A stretch of 64,000 bases of DNA from NCBI GenBank assembly GCA_945881885.1, contig CAMCVI010000003.1, positions 62,001-126,000 on the forward strand, in the 5' to 3' direction. A program made the translations under genes and the position numbers. The notes beneath the pieces are model-generated. The model worked only from the letters and a program-made list of their open reading frames with translations. It had not been told where the DNA came from and did not search any database. The number at the start of each line of letters is the position of its first letter. Position 1 is the first letter of the stretch. Shown here one piece after another: positions 38,628-48,391 of the stretch. Source of the stretch: Chryseobacterium gleum. Its GTDB lineage: Bacteria > Bacteroidota > Bacteroidia > Flavobacteriales > Flavobacteriaceae.

Positions 38628-39710
38628 TTATTTCTTCAAAAATGGCATCTTCACCACTTTTGCTTTAATATCTTTATTTCTAATTCTAATATAAATTTCA
38701 GCATCTGGAGTTGCTAATGCTGTTGGAACGTATCCCATTCCTATGGCAATTCCTAATGATGGCGATTGCGTTCCAGAAGTTACAATTCCTACTACATTTC
38801 CATTAGCATCTGCAATTTCGTAATCATGACGCGGAATACCTCTGTCTATCATTTCAAAACCAACTAATTTCTTGGTAACACCGGCTTCTTTTTGTTTTTT
38901 CATGTTTTCTGAATTTGTAAACTCTTTTTCGAATTTAGTAATCCAACCCAAACCTGCTTCTAATGGAGAAGTGGTATCATTAATATCATTACCGTATAAA
39001 CAGAATCCCATTTCTAATCGTAACGTATCACGAGCTGCTAAACCAATTGGTTTAATTCCGAAAGGAGCACCCGCTTCAAAAACTTTTGCCCAAATAGTAG
39101 TGGCATCTTCGTTTTTAAAATAAATTTCAAATCCACCTGAACCTGTATAACCTGTTGCAGAAATAATTACATCTTGTTTTCCAGCAAATTCTCCAATTTG
39201 GAACGTATAATATCCCATATTTGGCAAATCTATCGAAGTTAAACTTTGCATCGCTTCAGCAGCTTTTGGTCCTTGAATGGCTAATAAAGAATACCCATCC
39301 GAAAGGTTTTGCATGTCAACACCTAAATTATTATGTGATGAAATCCAATTCCAATCTTTCTCAATATTAGAAGCATTTACAACTAACATATAATGATTGT
39401 CTGCAATTTTGTATACAATTAAATCATCAACAATTCCACCTTCGTTATTTGGTAAACAAGAATATTGCGCTTTTCCATCCACTAACTTAGAAGCATCATT
39501 AGAAGTTACTTTCTGAATTAAAGCCAATGCATTTTCACCTTTTAAGAAAAATTCTCCCATATGTGAAACATCAAAAACGCCAACTCCAGTTCTTACTATT
39601 TCATGTTCTGCGTTTACTCCTTCATATTGAACAGGCATATTATAACCTGCAAACGGAACCATTTTTGCTCCTAAACTTTCGTGAATAGCCGTTAATGCTG
39701 TATTTTTCAT
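38628..39710 (-). CDS. gcvT: Glycine cleavage system T protein (aminomethyltransferase)
   Basis: A 360-residue folate enzyme of normal length. It takes the aminomethyl group from the lipoyl H protein, making 5,10-methylene-THF and ammonia. Family marks are [16 protein letters not shown] (17-32), [16 protein letters not shown] near 43-58, catalytic-region Asp in [20 protein letters not shown] near 221-240 and [12 protein letters not shown] near 187-198. gcvH and gcvP are not in the window, as often in Flavobacteria. It is divergent from hutH with 166 bases between. Confidence 0.96.
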   Translation of the reverse strand: MKNTALTAIHESLGAKMVPFAGYNMPVQYEGVNAEHEIVRTGVGVFDVSHMGEFFLKGENALALIQKVTSNDASKLVDGKAQYSCLPNNEGGIVDDLIVYKIADNHYMLVVNASNIEKDWNWISSHNNLGVDMQNLSDGYSLLAIQGPKAAEAMQSLTSIDLPNMGYYTFQIGEFAGKQDVIISATGYTGSGGFEIYFKNEDATTIWAKVFEAGAPFGIKPIGLAARDTLRLEMGFCLYGNDINDTTSPLEAGLGWITKFEKEFTNSENMKKQKEAGVTKKLVGFEMIDRGIPRHDYEIADANGNVVGIVTSGTQSPSLGIAIGMGYVPTALATPDAEIYIRIRNKDIKAKVVKMPFLKK

Positions 39711-39876
39711 TGTACGATTTTATAAAATTTAAAGTTGCTAATGTATTGAAAATTCTTAAAAAAATAAAGCCAAAAACCCATAAATAGTAAGAAATTCACA
39801 AAATATTGTTTTAATACTGAAAATAGTTGCATTTTAGAATTTGTTTGTAGAATTTTGACAGCTAAAACAAAATCAA

Positions 39877-41367
39877 ATGCATTACATCGATTCATCCGTA
39901 CTTACTATAGAAAAAGTTAGAGAAATTATTTTTGAAGGAAAAAAATTAGCCCTTTCAGTAGAAGCTATCTCAAAAATTGAAAGATGCAGAACGTATTTAG
40001 ATGAAAAAATGGCTGCTAACGATACAGCTATTTACGGAATTAACACTGGTTTTGGTTCGTTATATAATATTAAAATTTCGACAGAAAACTTAACCAAACT
40101 TCAAGAAAACTTAATGAAATCTCACGCTTGTGGAACTGGTGACGAAGTACCACACGAGATTGTAAAAATAATGTTGTTATTAAAAATTCAATCTTTGAGT
40201 TACGGACATTCAGGTGTGCAATTAGTAACCGTTACTAGATTAATTGATTTTTATAATCATGATATTTTACCAGTTGTTTACACACAAGGCTCATTAGGTG
40301 CAAGCGGAGATTTATCGCCTTTAGCACATTTGTGTTTGCCTTTAATAAATGAAGGTGAAGTATATTATGATGGATTCCGTCAACCAGCGCATAAAGTATT
40401 AGAAAAATTAAACTTATCCCCAATTACATTAAAATCAAAAGAAGGTTTGGCTTTATTAAACGGAACGCAATTTATGAGTGCCTATGGTGTGTACAATATA
40501 ATTCAAGCCGATAAATTAGCCCATTTAGCAAACATTGTATCAGCCGTTTCTTTAGAAGGATTTGATGGAAGAATAGAACCTTTTAACGAATTAATTCATT
40601 TGGTGCGACCACATAACGGGCAACTAGCAACCGCGGCGCATATGTTAGAATTATTAGATAATAGCGAAATTATCGCACAACCAAAAAAGCACGTGCAAGA
40701 CCCGTATTCATTTAGATGTATTCCGCAAGTTCATGGTGCTTCTAAAGATGTAATTGACCATGTGAAAAAAATATTTACTACCGAAATTAATTCAGTTACA
40801 GACAATCCGAATATTTTTGTCGGTGAAGATGAAATTATTTCTGGCGGCAATTTTCACGGGCAACCTTTAGCGATGGCATTAGATTATTTAGGAATTGCTT
40901 TGGCAGAATTAGGAAGCATTTCAGAAAGAAGAACTTATCAATTAATTTCTGGTTTAAGAGAATTACCAGCGTTTTTAGTCAGCAATCCGGGATTAAATTC
41001 AGGATTTATGATTCCACAATATACAGCGGCTAGTATTGTTAGTCAGAACAAACAATTAGCAACTCCTGCAAGTATTGATAGTATTGTATCAAGCAACGGA
41101 CAAGAAGACCATGTAAGTATGGGCGCAAATGCGGCTACAAAAACCTTAAAAATTGTTGAGAATTTAGAGCGTATTTTAGCTATCGAATTATTCAACGCTT
41201 CGCAAGCTATAGAATTTAGAAGACCATTAAAATCAAGTGATTTTATTGAAATGTTTGTAAAAACGTTCAGAGAAGATGTGCCTTTGGTTACAGAAGACAG
41301 AATTTTACATTATGATATTGAAAAGTCAATTCAGTTTTTGAAAAGTTTTCAAGTGGAAATAAATTAA
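39877..41367 (+). CDS. hutH: Histidine ammonia-lyase
   Basis: A 496-residue enzyme that deaminates histidine to urocanate. The autocatalytic MIO cofactor forms from Ala142-Ser143-Gly144 in GSLGASGDLSPLAHL. Tyr53 (AIYGINTGFGSLY) and the NGTQFMSAYG and TDNPNIF segments are active-site parts. The other hut genes (hutU, hutI, hutG/F) are not nearby. The stop overlaps the convergent DUF1272 gene by 3 bases. A phenylalanine/tyrosine lyase activity is the other possibility in this family, but the His-type residues favour HutH. Confidence 0.93.
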   Translation: MHYIDSSVLTIEKVREIIFEGKKLALSVEAISKIERCRTYLDEKMAANDTAIYGINTGFGSLYNIKISTENLTKLQENLMKSHACGTGDEVPHEIVKIMLLLKIQSLSYGHSGVQLVTVTRLIDFYNHDILPVVYTQGSLGASGDLSPLAHLCLPLINEGEVYYDGFRQPAHKVLEKLNLSPITLKSKEGLALLNGTQFMSAYGVYNIIQADKLAHLANIVSAVSLEGFDGRIEPFNELIHLVRPHNGQLATAAHMLELLDNSEIIAQPKKHVQDPYSFRCIPQVHGASKDVIDHVKKIFTTEINSVTDNPNIFVGEDEIISGGNFHGQPLAMALDYLGIALAELGSISERRTYQLISGLRELPAFLVSNPGLNSGFMIPQYTAASIVSQNKQLATPASIDSIVSSNGQEDHVSMGANAATKTLKIVENLERILAIELFNASQAIEFRRPLKSSDFIEMFVKTFREDVPLVTEDRILHYDIEKSIQFLKSFQVEIN

Positions 41368-41543
41368 TCCTTATTTCGTTTCGGTCTTTTTACTAATTCT
41401 CCTTGACAATTTGGACAAACATTTGCCATTTCTGTAGCGCATGTTTCACAAAATGTACATTCATAACTGCAAATACAAGCTTCTGATTGCAAATTTAAAG
41501 AAATAGTGCATTTCTCGCAAGAGGATTTGTATTCCAACGCCAT
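41364..41543 (-). CDS. DUF1272 small cysteine-rich protein
   Basis: A 59-residue protein read from ATG at 41543: it begins MALEYKSSCEKC and carries ACICSYECTFCETCA and NVCPNCQGELVKRP. Eight to ten Cys in CxxC pairs indicate zinc binding. The phrase SYECTFCxxCA followed by VCPNCxGELVxRP is the DUF1272 family pattern. It overlaps the previous gene by one base (TAATG) and convergently overlaps hutH. Its small size makes it easy to miss. Function unknown. Confidence 0.9.
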   Translation of the reverse strand: MALEYKSSCEKCTISLNLQSEACICSYECTFCETCATEMANVCPNCQGELVKRPKRNKD

Positions 41544-41722
41544 TATTTATTTTTAAGCAAATAAATTAATATCATAGCACCAAAAATAACTTCTAAAACC
41601 AATCCAAAACTTATAATTAAAGTGGCGCCTGGCCAATGCATAATTTTAAATAAGGCACCAATGGCTACCACGAAACTGCAGCCAATAATTATAAGTAGTA
41701 ATTTTTTAAAATTGATTTGCAT
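41543..41722 (-). CDS. GldL-like small membrane protein
   Basis: A 59-residue protein from ATG at 41722 (an in-frame TTG at 41743 lies inside the upstream gene and is less likely). Two membrane helices are present, with GALFKIMHWPGATLIISFGL across the first turn. The KIMHWPGA motif is that of the N-terminal part of GldL, the T9SS/gliding motor protein, but the long cytoplasmic part of GldL is missing. It is one base after the RimB-RimK stop and overlaps the DUF1272 start, so all three form one operon. Confidence 0.75.
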   Translation of the reverse strand: MQINFKKLLLIIIGCSFVVAIGALFKIMHWPGATLIISFGLVLEVIFGAMILIYLLKNK

Positions 41723-41723
41723 T

Positions 41724-43082
41724 TTACTTAAAGTTTTTTTCAATGGCTTTTATCATTTCTCCGGCTATGTCTTTTTGAGTGGCGCCTTCAATTCCTTCTA
41801 ATCCTGGAGAAGAATTCACTTCTAGCAACAAAGGTCCTTTTGACGAACGAATAATATCAACTCCAGCCACTTTTAAATTCATCGCTTTGGCAGCTTTTAT
41901 CGCAATTCTTTTTTCATCCATTGTTACCTTTACTATAGATGCAGTTCCACCTAAATGTATGTTGGCCCGAAATTCACCAGGTGCCGCTTCTCGTTGCATG
42001 GCAGCAACTACTTTTCCGTCTACTACAAATAAACGTAAATCTTTTCCGTTGGCTTCTTTAATGAATTCTTGAACTAAAATATTAGCATTCAAACTTTTAA
42101 AGGCATTAATAACAGATTCCGCTGCTTTTTTTGTTTCGGCTAAGACTACTCCTTTTCCTTGCGTTCCTTCAAGTAATTTCACAATTAGTGGCGAACCACC
42201 AACCATTTTTATTAAATCGTCTGTATCTAAAGGCGAATTGGCAAATCCAGTAGTTGGAATATCTACTTCGTTGTTTAATAACAATTGAAGTGAAAACAAT
42301 TTATCCCTAGATTGTGTAATAGCAGCGGCATTGTTTAAAGCATATACTTTTAGGGCTTCAAATTGTCTGGTGAGTGCACAACCGTAATAGGTCATACTTG
42401 GCCGAATACGCGGGATTATGGCATCAAAATCTTTTAAAACCAAGCCACCACGATAATGAATTTCAGGATTTGATGCACTCAATTTCATATAACAATACTT
42501 GATGTTTAAAAAATGCATTTCGTGTCCACGCATTTCACCTGCTTCAATAATTCGTCGGTTGCTATATAAGTCTGGATTACTGGCTAATAAGCCTATTTTC
42601 AAACCTTTTTTCTCAGGTTCATTGTAATAATATTCTTTTAAATTTTCTGTTGTTGGTTGTCCTAATTCAAACTTTTTTTCTGGATCTACAATCAATCTTC
42701 CTACCATGGCTTCTCTTCCAAGCAGCATCCTGAAACCCATAGAATCTCGATTGGTCAGCGTAACCTCAACTTGCCAATTATGACTAGCTAATCCTACTTC
42801 TGTTCGAATTACATATCTTTTTTCTCGAGTTCCATTAGAACTTTTTACAATTCTTTGGTCAATTAATTGTGCTTCACAATGAATGATAGATTTTGAATTA
42901 TTTTGGATAGGATTGATATCAAATTTCAACCATTCTTCTCCGTTTTTGTCAAAAGTTTTGATATTTATTGCATGTAATGCGGAAGTTTTAGCTCCTGAAT
43001 CAACACGGGCTTTTATTGCTGGAATTCCTAATTGAGGAAACGAGCACCATTCTTCACTACCAATTAATGTTTTATCTTGCAT
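41724..43082 (-). CDS. Fusion of RimB-type retropepsin-like protease and RimK-type ATP-grasp ligase
   Basis: A 452-residue two-domain protein. Residues 1-145 match the Zn_protease (PF05618) family, now regarded as retropepsin-like: [14 protein letters not shown] at 25-38 holds the catalytic Asp28-Ser-Gly, and [13 protein letters not shown] closes the domain. Residues about 160-452 are a RimK ATP-grasp ligase ([40 protein letters not shown] as the metal-binding end). In Pseudomonas, RimK adds Glu to ribosomal protein S6 and RimB trims it. Here both activities seem to share one chain; S6 as target is inference. Confidence 0.88.
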   Translation of the reverse strand: MQDKTLIGSEEWCSFPQLGIPAIKARVDSGAKTSALHAINIKTFDKNGEEWLKFDINPIQNNSKSIIHCEAQLIDQRIVKSSNGTREKRYVIRTEVGLASHNWQVEVTLTNRDSMGFRMLLGREAMVGRLIVDPEKKFELGQPTTENLKEYYYNEPEKKGLKIGLLASNPDLYSNRRIIEAGEMRGHEMHFLNIKYCYMKLSASNPEIHYRGGLVLKDFDAIIPRIRPSMTYYGCALTRQFEALKVYALNNAAAITQSRDKLFSLQLLLNNEVDIPTTGFANSPLDTDDLIKMVGGSPLIVKLLEGTQGKGVVLAETKKAAESVINAFKSLNANILVQEFIKEANGKDLRLFVVDGKVVAAMQREAAPGEFRANIHLGGTASIVKVTMDEKRIAIKAAKAMNLKVAGVDIIRSSKGPLLLEVNSSPGLEGIEGATQKDIAGEMIKAIEKNFK

Positions 43083-43143
43083 TTGTGTGTAATTTAAAAA
43101 TCGAAAGTACTATTAATTTTTAATTTTAAACGAAATATTATAG

Positions 43144-45012
43144 TTATTTTTTGGGAAATATATTATCATCTTTTTTTATATCTGCCATCAAATCACTGGG
43201 ATCAATAATTACTGATTTTACTGCGCCATTTTCAGCATTAGTATCAAAAGTATATCTTGGTATCGCCCAATCCCATCCTGATAAAACGTATCTTTTCAAA
43301 TTAAATGGATTTGGCTTTTCCCAGCGCATTAAAGTATTTGGAATATAAAAATATTCTTTAGTTCCGTTTTCAAATTCTACAATTACATCAATTGGCATAG
43401 GCATTCTTCCTTTTCTTTCTAAAACAATGGTATTTTTATCTACCGATTTAATAGCGTAATCAATCGTATTAATAGTTTCTGTCCATTCGTTTAAATACCA
43501 ATCTAAATTAGCTCCCGAAATTTTTTCAGCAGTTCGCTTGATATCATTTGGCGTTGGATGTGTAAATTTATAATCCGAATAATATTTTTTGATGGTTTTA
43601 TCCAAATTTTCTTTTCCAATAATATAACCCAATTGAGCCAAAAATACTTCGCCTTTACTATAAGCTCCAATTCCGTATGATTGATTAAAATCGTATCTAT
43701 CCGCGTGAGTAGTTAAAGGTTGTTCTTTAGCTGAATTGGCTAAAAAAACATAGTTTTTATACGAATCCGCAAACGGACTTTCTGGTTCTTTTGGAGGCAA
43801 TATTTCATTCATAGCTAAATCAGATATGTAAGAAGTAAAGCCTTCATCCATCCAACAATGTTTGGATTCATTTGTGGCTAAAATATGTTGGAACCAACTA
43901 TGTGCAAATTCATGAGCCGTTACACCAACTAAACTTGCGTAACTTCTATTTCCAGTAATTAAGGTACACATCGCATATTCCATACCGCCATCTCCACCTT
44001 GAATAATAGAATATTGCTTGTATGGATATTTTCCAACGTTTTTATTGAAATAAGTTAATAATTCAGCCGCTTTAGGTTGTAATTTTTTCCAATTCTCTAT
44101 ATTTTCCTTCTTGTTTTTATAGAAAAAGTGTAATTCTGTTTCGTTTTCACCCATAATTTTATCGTGAATGTATTCTGAGTCTGCTCCCCAAGCAAAATCA
44201 TGCACATTTGGTGCAATGAAATGCCAAGTTAACATTTTAGTTTTCTTTGGATAAGCAACAACAACACCCGCGTCTTCGTAACCTTTTCCAATTTCATTTT
44301 TATTTTGAAGATAACCCGTGCTTCCGATTGTATAGTCTTTATCAATGGTAATTTTAACGTCGAAATTCCCCCAAACACCATGAAATTCTCTAGCGATATA
44401 GGTGTCTGCGTGCCATCCTTCAAAATCATATTCTGCCATTTTGGGATACCATTGCGTCATGGAAAGCGCTACATTTTCTTCTGAATTTCTTCCCGATCGA
44501 CGAATTTGTAAAGGTACTTGCCCATCAAAATCTAAAGTGAAAGTTGAACTTGATTTAGGTAAAATAGCTTGAGGTAAAGTAACTTCCAAAACAGTTCCTA
44601 CTACTCTAGTTTGTGTTTCAATACCATTTTGCTTGCAATTTGACACCACTAAATAGCCAATTTCGTTTGGTTTTAATGTGCTAATTTTACTTTCTTTAAT
44701 TTCTTTATTATCCTTTGTGAATTTTCGAACCATGCGTTTGTCTGGATCTGAAATAGTTTGTAAACGCATGTCCATTGCACTGCCTGGCTGAAAAGCGTTG
44801 GGATACAAATGGAAAAAGACTTTCTTTAAAGTATCTGGCGAATTATTGGTATAAACCAATTCCTGTCTTCCTTTATATTGGTAATTCTTTACATCCATAT
44901 TGACATTCATTTTATAATCAACATGTTGTTGCCAATATCCTGAATTTGGATTGTTTTGTGAGAAAGAAAGCACAGTAAATAAGATAAAAAATGTGTTAAA
45001 TATATTTTTCAT
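43144..45012 (-). CDS. M1-family metallopeptidase, exported
   Basis: A 622-residue zinc aminopeptidase-type protein with signal peptide (TVLSFSQ). The zinc site is HEFAH at 367-371 with Glu390 (MDEGFTSY) 18 residues later, the M1 HExxH-X18-E pattern. The exopeptidase GxMEN motif appears as GGMEYA (about 341-346), where the usual Asn is Tyr. The N-terminal beta saddle (MNVDMKNYQYKGRQELVYTNN) is the family's DUF/propeptide-like domain. It would trim peptides in the periplasm. Transcribed alone or with the RimB-RimK operon downstream, 61 bases away. Confidence 0.92.
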   Translation of the reverse strand: MKNIFNTFFILFTVLSFSQNNPNSGYWQQHVDYKMNVNMDVKNYQYKGRQELVYTNNSPDTLKKVFFHLYPNAFQPGSAMDMRLQTISDPDKRMVRKFTKDNKEIKESKISTLKPNEIGYLVVSNCKQNGIETQTRVVGTVLEVTLPQAILPKSSSTFTLDFDGQVPLQIRRSGRNSEENVALSMTQWYPKMAEYDFEGWHADTYIAREFHGVWGNFDVKITIDKDYTIGSTGYLQNKNEIGKGYEDAGVVVAYPKKTKMLTWHFIAPNVHDFAWGADSEYIHDKIMGENETELHFFYKNKKENIENWKKLQPKAAELLTYFNKNVGKYPYKQYSIIQGGDGGMEYAMCTLITGNRSYASLVGVTAHEFAHSWFQHILATNESKHCWMDEGFTSYISDLAMNEILPPKEPESPFADSYKNYVFLANSAKEQPLTTHADRYDFNQSYGIGAYSKGEVFLAQLGYIIGKENLDKTIKKYYSDYKFTHPTPNDIKRTAEKISGANLDWYLNEWTETINTIDYAIKSVDKNTIVLERKGRMPMPIDVIVEFENGTKEYFYIPNTLMRWEKPNPFNLKRYVLSGWDWAIPRYTFDTNAENGAVKSVIIDPSDLMADIKKDDNIFPKK

Positions 45013-45076
45013 ATGAGTATAAATTTATTATTGTTATTGTATTTTTTTTCAAAAGGTTTGTTACATATATAATTTA

Positions 45077-45934
45077 CTAAAATATATCTTCACAATTGAA
45101 TACATCTTTTAATCTTACTCCTTTTTCTGTTTTTTCTACGGTAATAATTTGATTATTAGCATCGTGTTCTAAAAATAAATAATAATTATTTTCTGCAGCT
45201 GCATTCATAAATTTTGCTTTTTCATCCAAAGTTAAAAGCGGTCTTGTATCATATCCCATAACATACGGAACAGGAATATGTCCGGCTGTTGCTAATAAAT
45301 CGGCACAAAAAACAATTGTTTTTCCTTTGTAATTAATATGTGGAAGCATTTGCTTTTCGGTATGCCCATCTGCAAAAAAGATGCCAAAATCTAATTCTGA
45401 AGTTGCTAAAAAATCACTTTCTGTGCGATTTATAAATTTCAACTGACCACTTTCTTGCATTGGAAAAATATTTTCATGCAAAAAAGAAGCTTTTTCACGA
45501 GAATTAGGTTGGGTTGCCCATTCCCAATGATTTTTATTGGTCCAAAAATTAGCATTTTTAAAAGCCACTTCATAACCCGTTTTGGCTGCATTCCAATTTA
45601 CAGAACCACCACAATGATCAAAATGTAAGTGCGTCATAAAAACATCAGTAATATCATCTTTATGAAATCCGAGTTTCGATAAAGAATTATCCAAACTTTC
45701 CTTACCCCAAAGGGAATAATAACCAAAAAACTTATCGGATTGTTTGTTTCCCATTCCGGTATCAATTAAAGTAAGCCTATTTCCATCTTCAATTAGCAAA
45801 CATCTGGCAGTAATATCAATCAAATTATTGGCATCTGCAGGATTGGTTTTGTTCCAAATAGTCTTAGGAACTACGCCAAACATAGCGCCGCCGTCTAACT
45901 TAAAATTCCCTGCTTCAATTGGGTATAATTTCAT
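45077..45934 (-). CDS. Metallo-beta-lactamase-fold hydrolase
   Basis: A 285-residue cytoplasmic protein. The metal-binding motif THLHFDHCGG is at 101-110 (HxHxDH), with LIDTGMGNK before it, the third metal ligand in FADGHTEKQMLPHI, and FLEHDAN near the C-terminus. The family includes lactonases, glyoxalase-like and quorum-quenching enzymes; the sequence does not choose between them. Its position before the suf operon (divergent, 175 bases away) gives no clue. Confidence 0.88.
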   Translation of the reverse strand: MKLYPIEAGNFKLDGGAMFGVVPKTIWNKTNPADANNLIDITARCLLIEDGNRLTLIDTGMGNKQSDKFFGYYSLWGKESLDNSLSKLGFHKDDITDVFMTHLHFDHCGGSVNWNAAKTGYEVAFKNANFWTNKNHWEWATQPNSREKASFLHENIFPMQESGQLKFINRTESDFLATSELDFGIFFADGHTEKQMLPHINYKGKTIVFCADLLATAGHIPVPYVMGYDTRPLLTLDEKAKFMNAAAENNYYLFLEHDANNQIITVEKTEKGVRLKDVFNCEDIF

Positions 45935-46016
45935 AAATATTATTTTTTTGCCAAATTACAAAATTTTCAATAAAGGAAAACTATGAAAATATAAGTTATA
46001 AAAATGTTATCAAACC

Positions 46017-46046
46017 TTGTAAAAAGTTTTTTATGGTTTATCTTTG
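46017..46046 (+). promoter_or_regulatory. suf operon promoter
   Basis: TTG (46017-46019), 19 bases, TATCTTTG (46039-46046): a full Bacteroidetes promoter. It would start RNA near 46052, giving a leader of about 58 bases before sufA. Confidence 0.78.
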
Positions 46047-46109
46047 CAGTGTTAATTTAGACAAAATCAAAATAAGGAATACACAACAAATATAATTAAC
46101 AACTAAATT

Positions 46110-46439
46110 ATGATAAAGGTTTCTGAATCTGCGAGTAAAAAAATAATCAATATGATGGAAGAAGAAGGTTTTGATGCTGCTACTGATTATGTTCGTGTGG
46201 GCGTAAAAAGCGGTGGTTGTTCTGGGCTTTCTTATGAGTTAAAATTTGATAAGGAATTAGGCGAAAACGATAAAGTTTTTGAAGATAGCAACGTAAAAAT
46301 TGCAATTGAAAAAAAATCGTTTTTATATTTAGCAGGTACTATTTTAGAATTCTCAGGAGGTTTAAACGGAAAAGGGTTTGTTTTTAACAATCCGAATGCA
46401 CAAAGGACATGTGGTTGCGGGGAATCATTTTCTTTATAA
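46110..46439 (+). CDS. sufA: Iron-sulfur cluster assembly protein SufA/IscA (HesB family)
   Basis: A 109-residue A-type carrier that passes Fe-S clusters to target proteins. The three conserved Cys are Cys37 (SGGCSGLSYEL) and Cys101 and Cys103 (RTCGCGESF). Length is typical. It is first gene of the suf operon, behind a good promoter, and is separated from sufB by the four-helix-bundle gene. Confidence 0.95.
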   Translation: MIKVSESASKKIINMMEEEGFDAATDYVRVGVKSGGCSGLSYELKFDKELGENDKVFEDSNVKIAIEKKSFLYLAGTILEFSGGLNGKGFVFNNPNAQRTCGCGESFSL

Positions 46440-46447
46440 ATTGAAGA

Positions 46448-46474
46448 ATTTAAAGATTTAATAATTGAAAGATT
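46448..46474 (+). repeat. Left 27-bp inverted repeat flanking the four-helix-bundle gene
   Basis: The segment beginning ATTTAAAGATTTAATAATTG and ending AAAGATT at 46474 is the inverse complement, 26 of 27 bases, of 46874-46900. It ends on the base before the gene's ATG, so it also serves as its translation leader. The only mismatch is G for T at 46467. Confidence 0.85.
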
Positions 46475-46846
46475 ATGACAAAATCATTTGAAGAATTTGA
46501 AGTTCATAAGAAAGGAGTTCTATTAACTAAATGTATTTTCATCTTATTAAAAAAACCGTCTTTAGATAAGGAATATGGTTTTAAAGATCAAATAAAAAGA
46601 GCAGTAGTTTCAATTACGAATAATATCGCAGAGGGATCAGAATATAACAATAATAAGCAATTTGTAAGATATTTAAAAATTGCAAAAGGAAGTTGTGCTG
46701 AAGTAAGAAATATGCTAATTTTAGCAAAAGAATTAGAATTTTGTTCTGTAGATGAAATACAGAAAAGTTTAGAACTGACAATTGAAATTTCTCAGAATAT
46801 TTCAAATTTCACCAAATACTTGAACACAAAATTAAACACAAAATAA
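46475..46846 (+). CDS. Four-helix-bundle protein (23S rRNA intervening-sequence/S23 family)
   Basis: A 123-residue helical protein with the family marks YGFKDQIKRAVVSITNNIAEGSE (about 35-57), NNKQFVRYLKIAKGSCAEVRNMLILAKEL (about 60-88) and a final long helix. Relatives are encoded in intervening sequences of 23S rRNA genes, stand alone in Bacteroidetes, and resemble Avd of diversity-generating retroelements. Here it is wedged between sufA and sufB, unrelated to Fe-S assembly, and bracketed by a 27-bp inverted repeat. This looks like an inserted cassette that left the operon intact. Molecular role unknown. Confidence 0.9.
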   Translation: MTKSFEEFEVHKKGVLLTKCIFILLKKPSLDKEYGFKDQIKRAVVSITNNIAEGSEYNNNKQFVRYLKIAKGSCAEVRNMLILAKELEFCSVDEIQKSLELTIEISQNISNFTKYLNTKLNTK

Positions 46847-46873
46847 ATGATTTGTGCGTTTAGAGAATTTTTC

Positions 46874-46900
46874 AATCTTTAAATTATTAAATCTTTAAAT
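46874..46900 (+). repeat. Right 27-bp inverted repeat flanking the four-helix-bundle gene
   Basis: AATCTTTAAATTATTAAATC continues to TTTAAAT at 46900; it is the inverted partner of 46448-46474 and ends 7 bases before the sufB ATG. Confidence 0.85.
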
Positions 46901-46907
46901 CATTAAA

Positions 46908-48356
46908 ATGAGTAAATACACAGAAGACGATTTAAAAGTCGAATTAGAAAATAAAGAATACGAATACGGATTTTACACTGAATTAGAATCCGAAACATTT
47001 CCTGTTGGTTTAAATGAAGACATTGTGCGTGCGATTTCTAAAAAGAAAAACGAACCACAATGGATGACCGATTGGCGTTTGGAAGCATTCGCCGCTTGGA
47101 AAGAAATGGAAGAACCTGAATGGGCAAATGTTAAGTATACAAAACCCGATTTTCAAGCCATAGCTTATTATTCGGCACCAAAAAAATCGGATCCAAATAA
47201 AACATTAGACGATGTAGATGCGGAATTATTAGAAATGTATAAAAAGTTAGGTATTTCTATTGACGAGCAGAAAAAAATGAATAATGTGGCAATGGATATT
47301 GTAGTAGATTCTGTTTCAGTAGCCACTACATTCAAAAAAACATTAGGCGAAAAAGGGATTATTTTTTGCCCTATTTCCGATGCTATTCAGGAACATCCAG
47401 AATTAGTAAAAAAATATTTAGGAACTATTGTGCCGCAAAAAGATAATTTTTATGCCGCTTTAAATTCAGCTGTTTTCTCTGATGGAAGTTTTTGTTATAT
47501 TCCAAAAGGCGTGAAATGTCCGATGGAATTGTCAACTTATTTTAGAATCAATCAAGGTGGAACAGGACAGTTTGAAAGAACCTTATTAATTGCTGATGAA
47601 GGTAGTTATGTGTCTTACCTAGAAGGTTGCACAGCTCCAAGTCGAGACGAAAACCAACTTCACGCGGCTGTTGTAGAATTAATTGCTTTAGATGATGCCG
47701 AAATAAAATATTCTACTGTTCAAAACTGGTATCCGGGGAATAAAGAGGGAAAAGGTGGTGTTTTTAATTTTGTAACCAAAAGAGGTTTGTGCGAAAAAAA
47801 CGCAAAAATATCTTGGACACAAGTTGAAACAGGTTCTGCCGTAACTTGGAAATACCCATCTTGCATTTTAAAAGGTGATAATTCTATTGGTGAATTCTAC
47901 TCTATAGCTGTTACAAATAATTTTCAGCAAGCAGATACAGGAACAAAAATGATTCATTTAGGTAAAAATACAAAGTCAACAATAATTTCAAAAGGTATTT
48001 CGGCTGGAAAATCACAAAATAGTTACCGTGGATTGGTTCAAATAAGTAAAAACGCAGACAATGCACGAAACTTCTCGCAATGTGATAGTTTACTTATGGG
48101 TAATAATTGCGGTGCACATACATTTCCTTATATAGAAAGTAAAAATACAAGTGCAAAAATAGAACACGAAGCCACCACATCTAAAATTGGAGAAGATCAA
48201 GTCTTTTATTGCAACCAAAGAGGTATTCCAACTGAAAAAGCAATTGCTTTAATTGTAAATGGTTTCAGTAAAGAAGTCTTGAATAAATTACCAATGGAAT
48301 TCGCTGTTGAAGCTCAAAAATTATTGGAAATAAGTTTAGAAGGTTCAGTAGGATAA
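46908..48356 (+). CDS. sufB: Fe-S cluster assembly scaffold protein SufB
   Basis: A 482-residue scaffold, usual length, core of the SufBCD complex on which clusters are built. Family marks are [21 protein letters not shown] near 60-80, [21 protein letters not shown] near 241-261, and [35 protein letters not shown] near 402-436 (each shown in part in the protein). It lies after the inserted four-helix gene and before sufC. Confidence 0.97.
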   Translation: MSKYTEDDLKVELENKEYEYGFYTELESETFPVGLNEDIVRAISKKKNEPQWMTDWRLEAFAAWKEMEEPEWANVKYTKPDFQAIAYYSAPKKSDPNKTLDDVDAELLEMYKKLGISIDEQKKMNNVAMDIVVDSVSVATTFKKTLGEKGIIFCPISDAIQEHPELVKKYLGTIVPQKDNFYAALNSAVFSDGSFCYIPKGVKCPMELSTYFRINQGGTGQFERTLLIADEGSYVSYLEGCTAPSRDENQLHAAVVELIALDDAEIKYSTVQNWYPGNKEGKGGVFNFVTKRGLCEKNAKISWTQVETGSAVTWKYPSCILKGDNSIGEFYSIAVTNNFQQADTGTKMIHLGKNTKSTIISKGISAGKSQNSYRGLVQISKNADNARNFSQCDSLLMGNNCGAHTFPYIESKNTSAKIEHEATTSKIGEDQVFYCNQRGIPTEKAIALIVNGFSKEVLNKLPMEFAVEAQKLLEISLEGSVG

Positions 48357-48391
48357 TCAAATATAAATCAGAATAAAAACACATTTATACA

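Noticed and set aside
46475..46846. Four-helix-bundle gene as evidence of an rRNA intervening sequence
   Set aside because: No 23S rRNA sequence surrounds it; it lies between suf genes.
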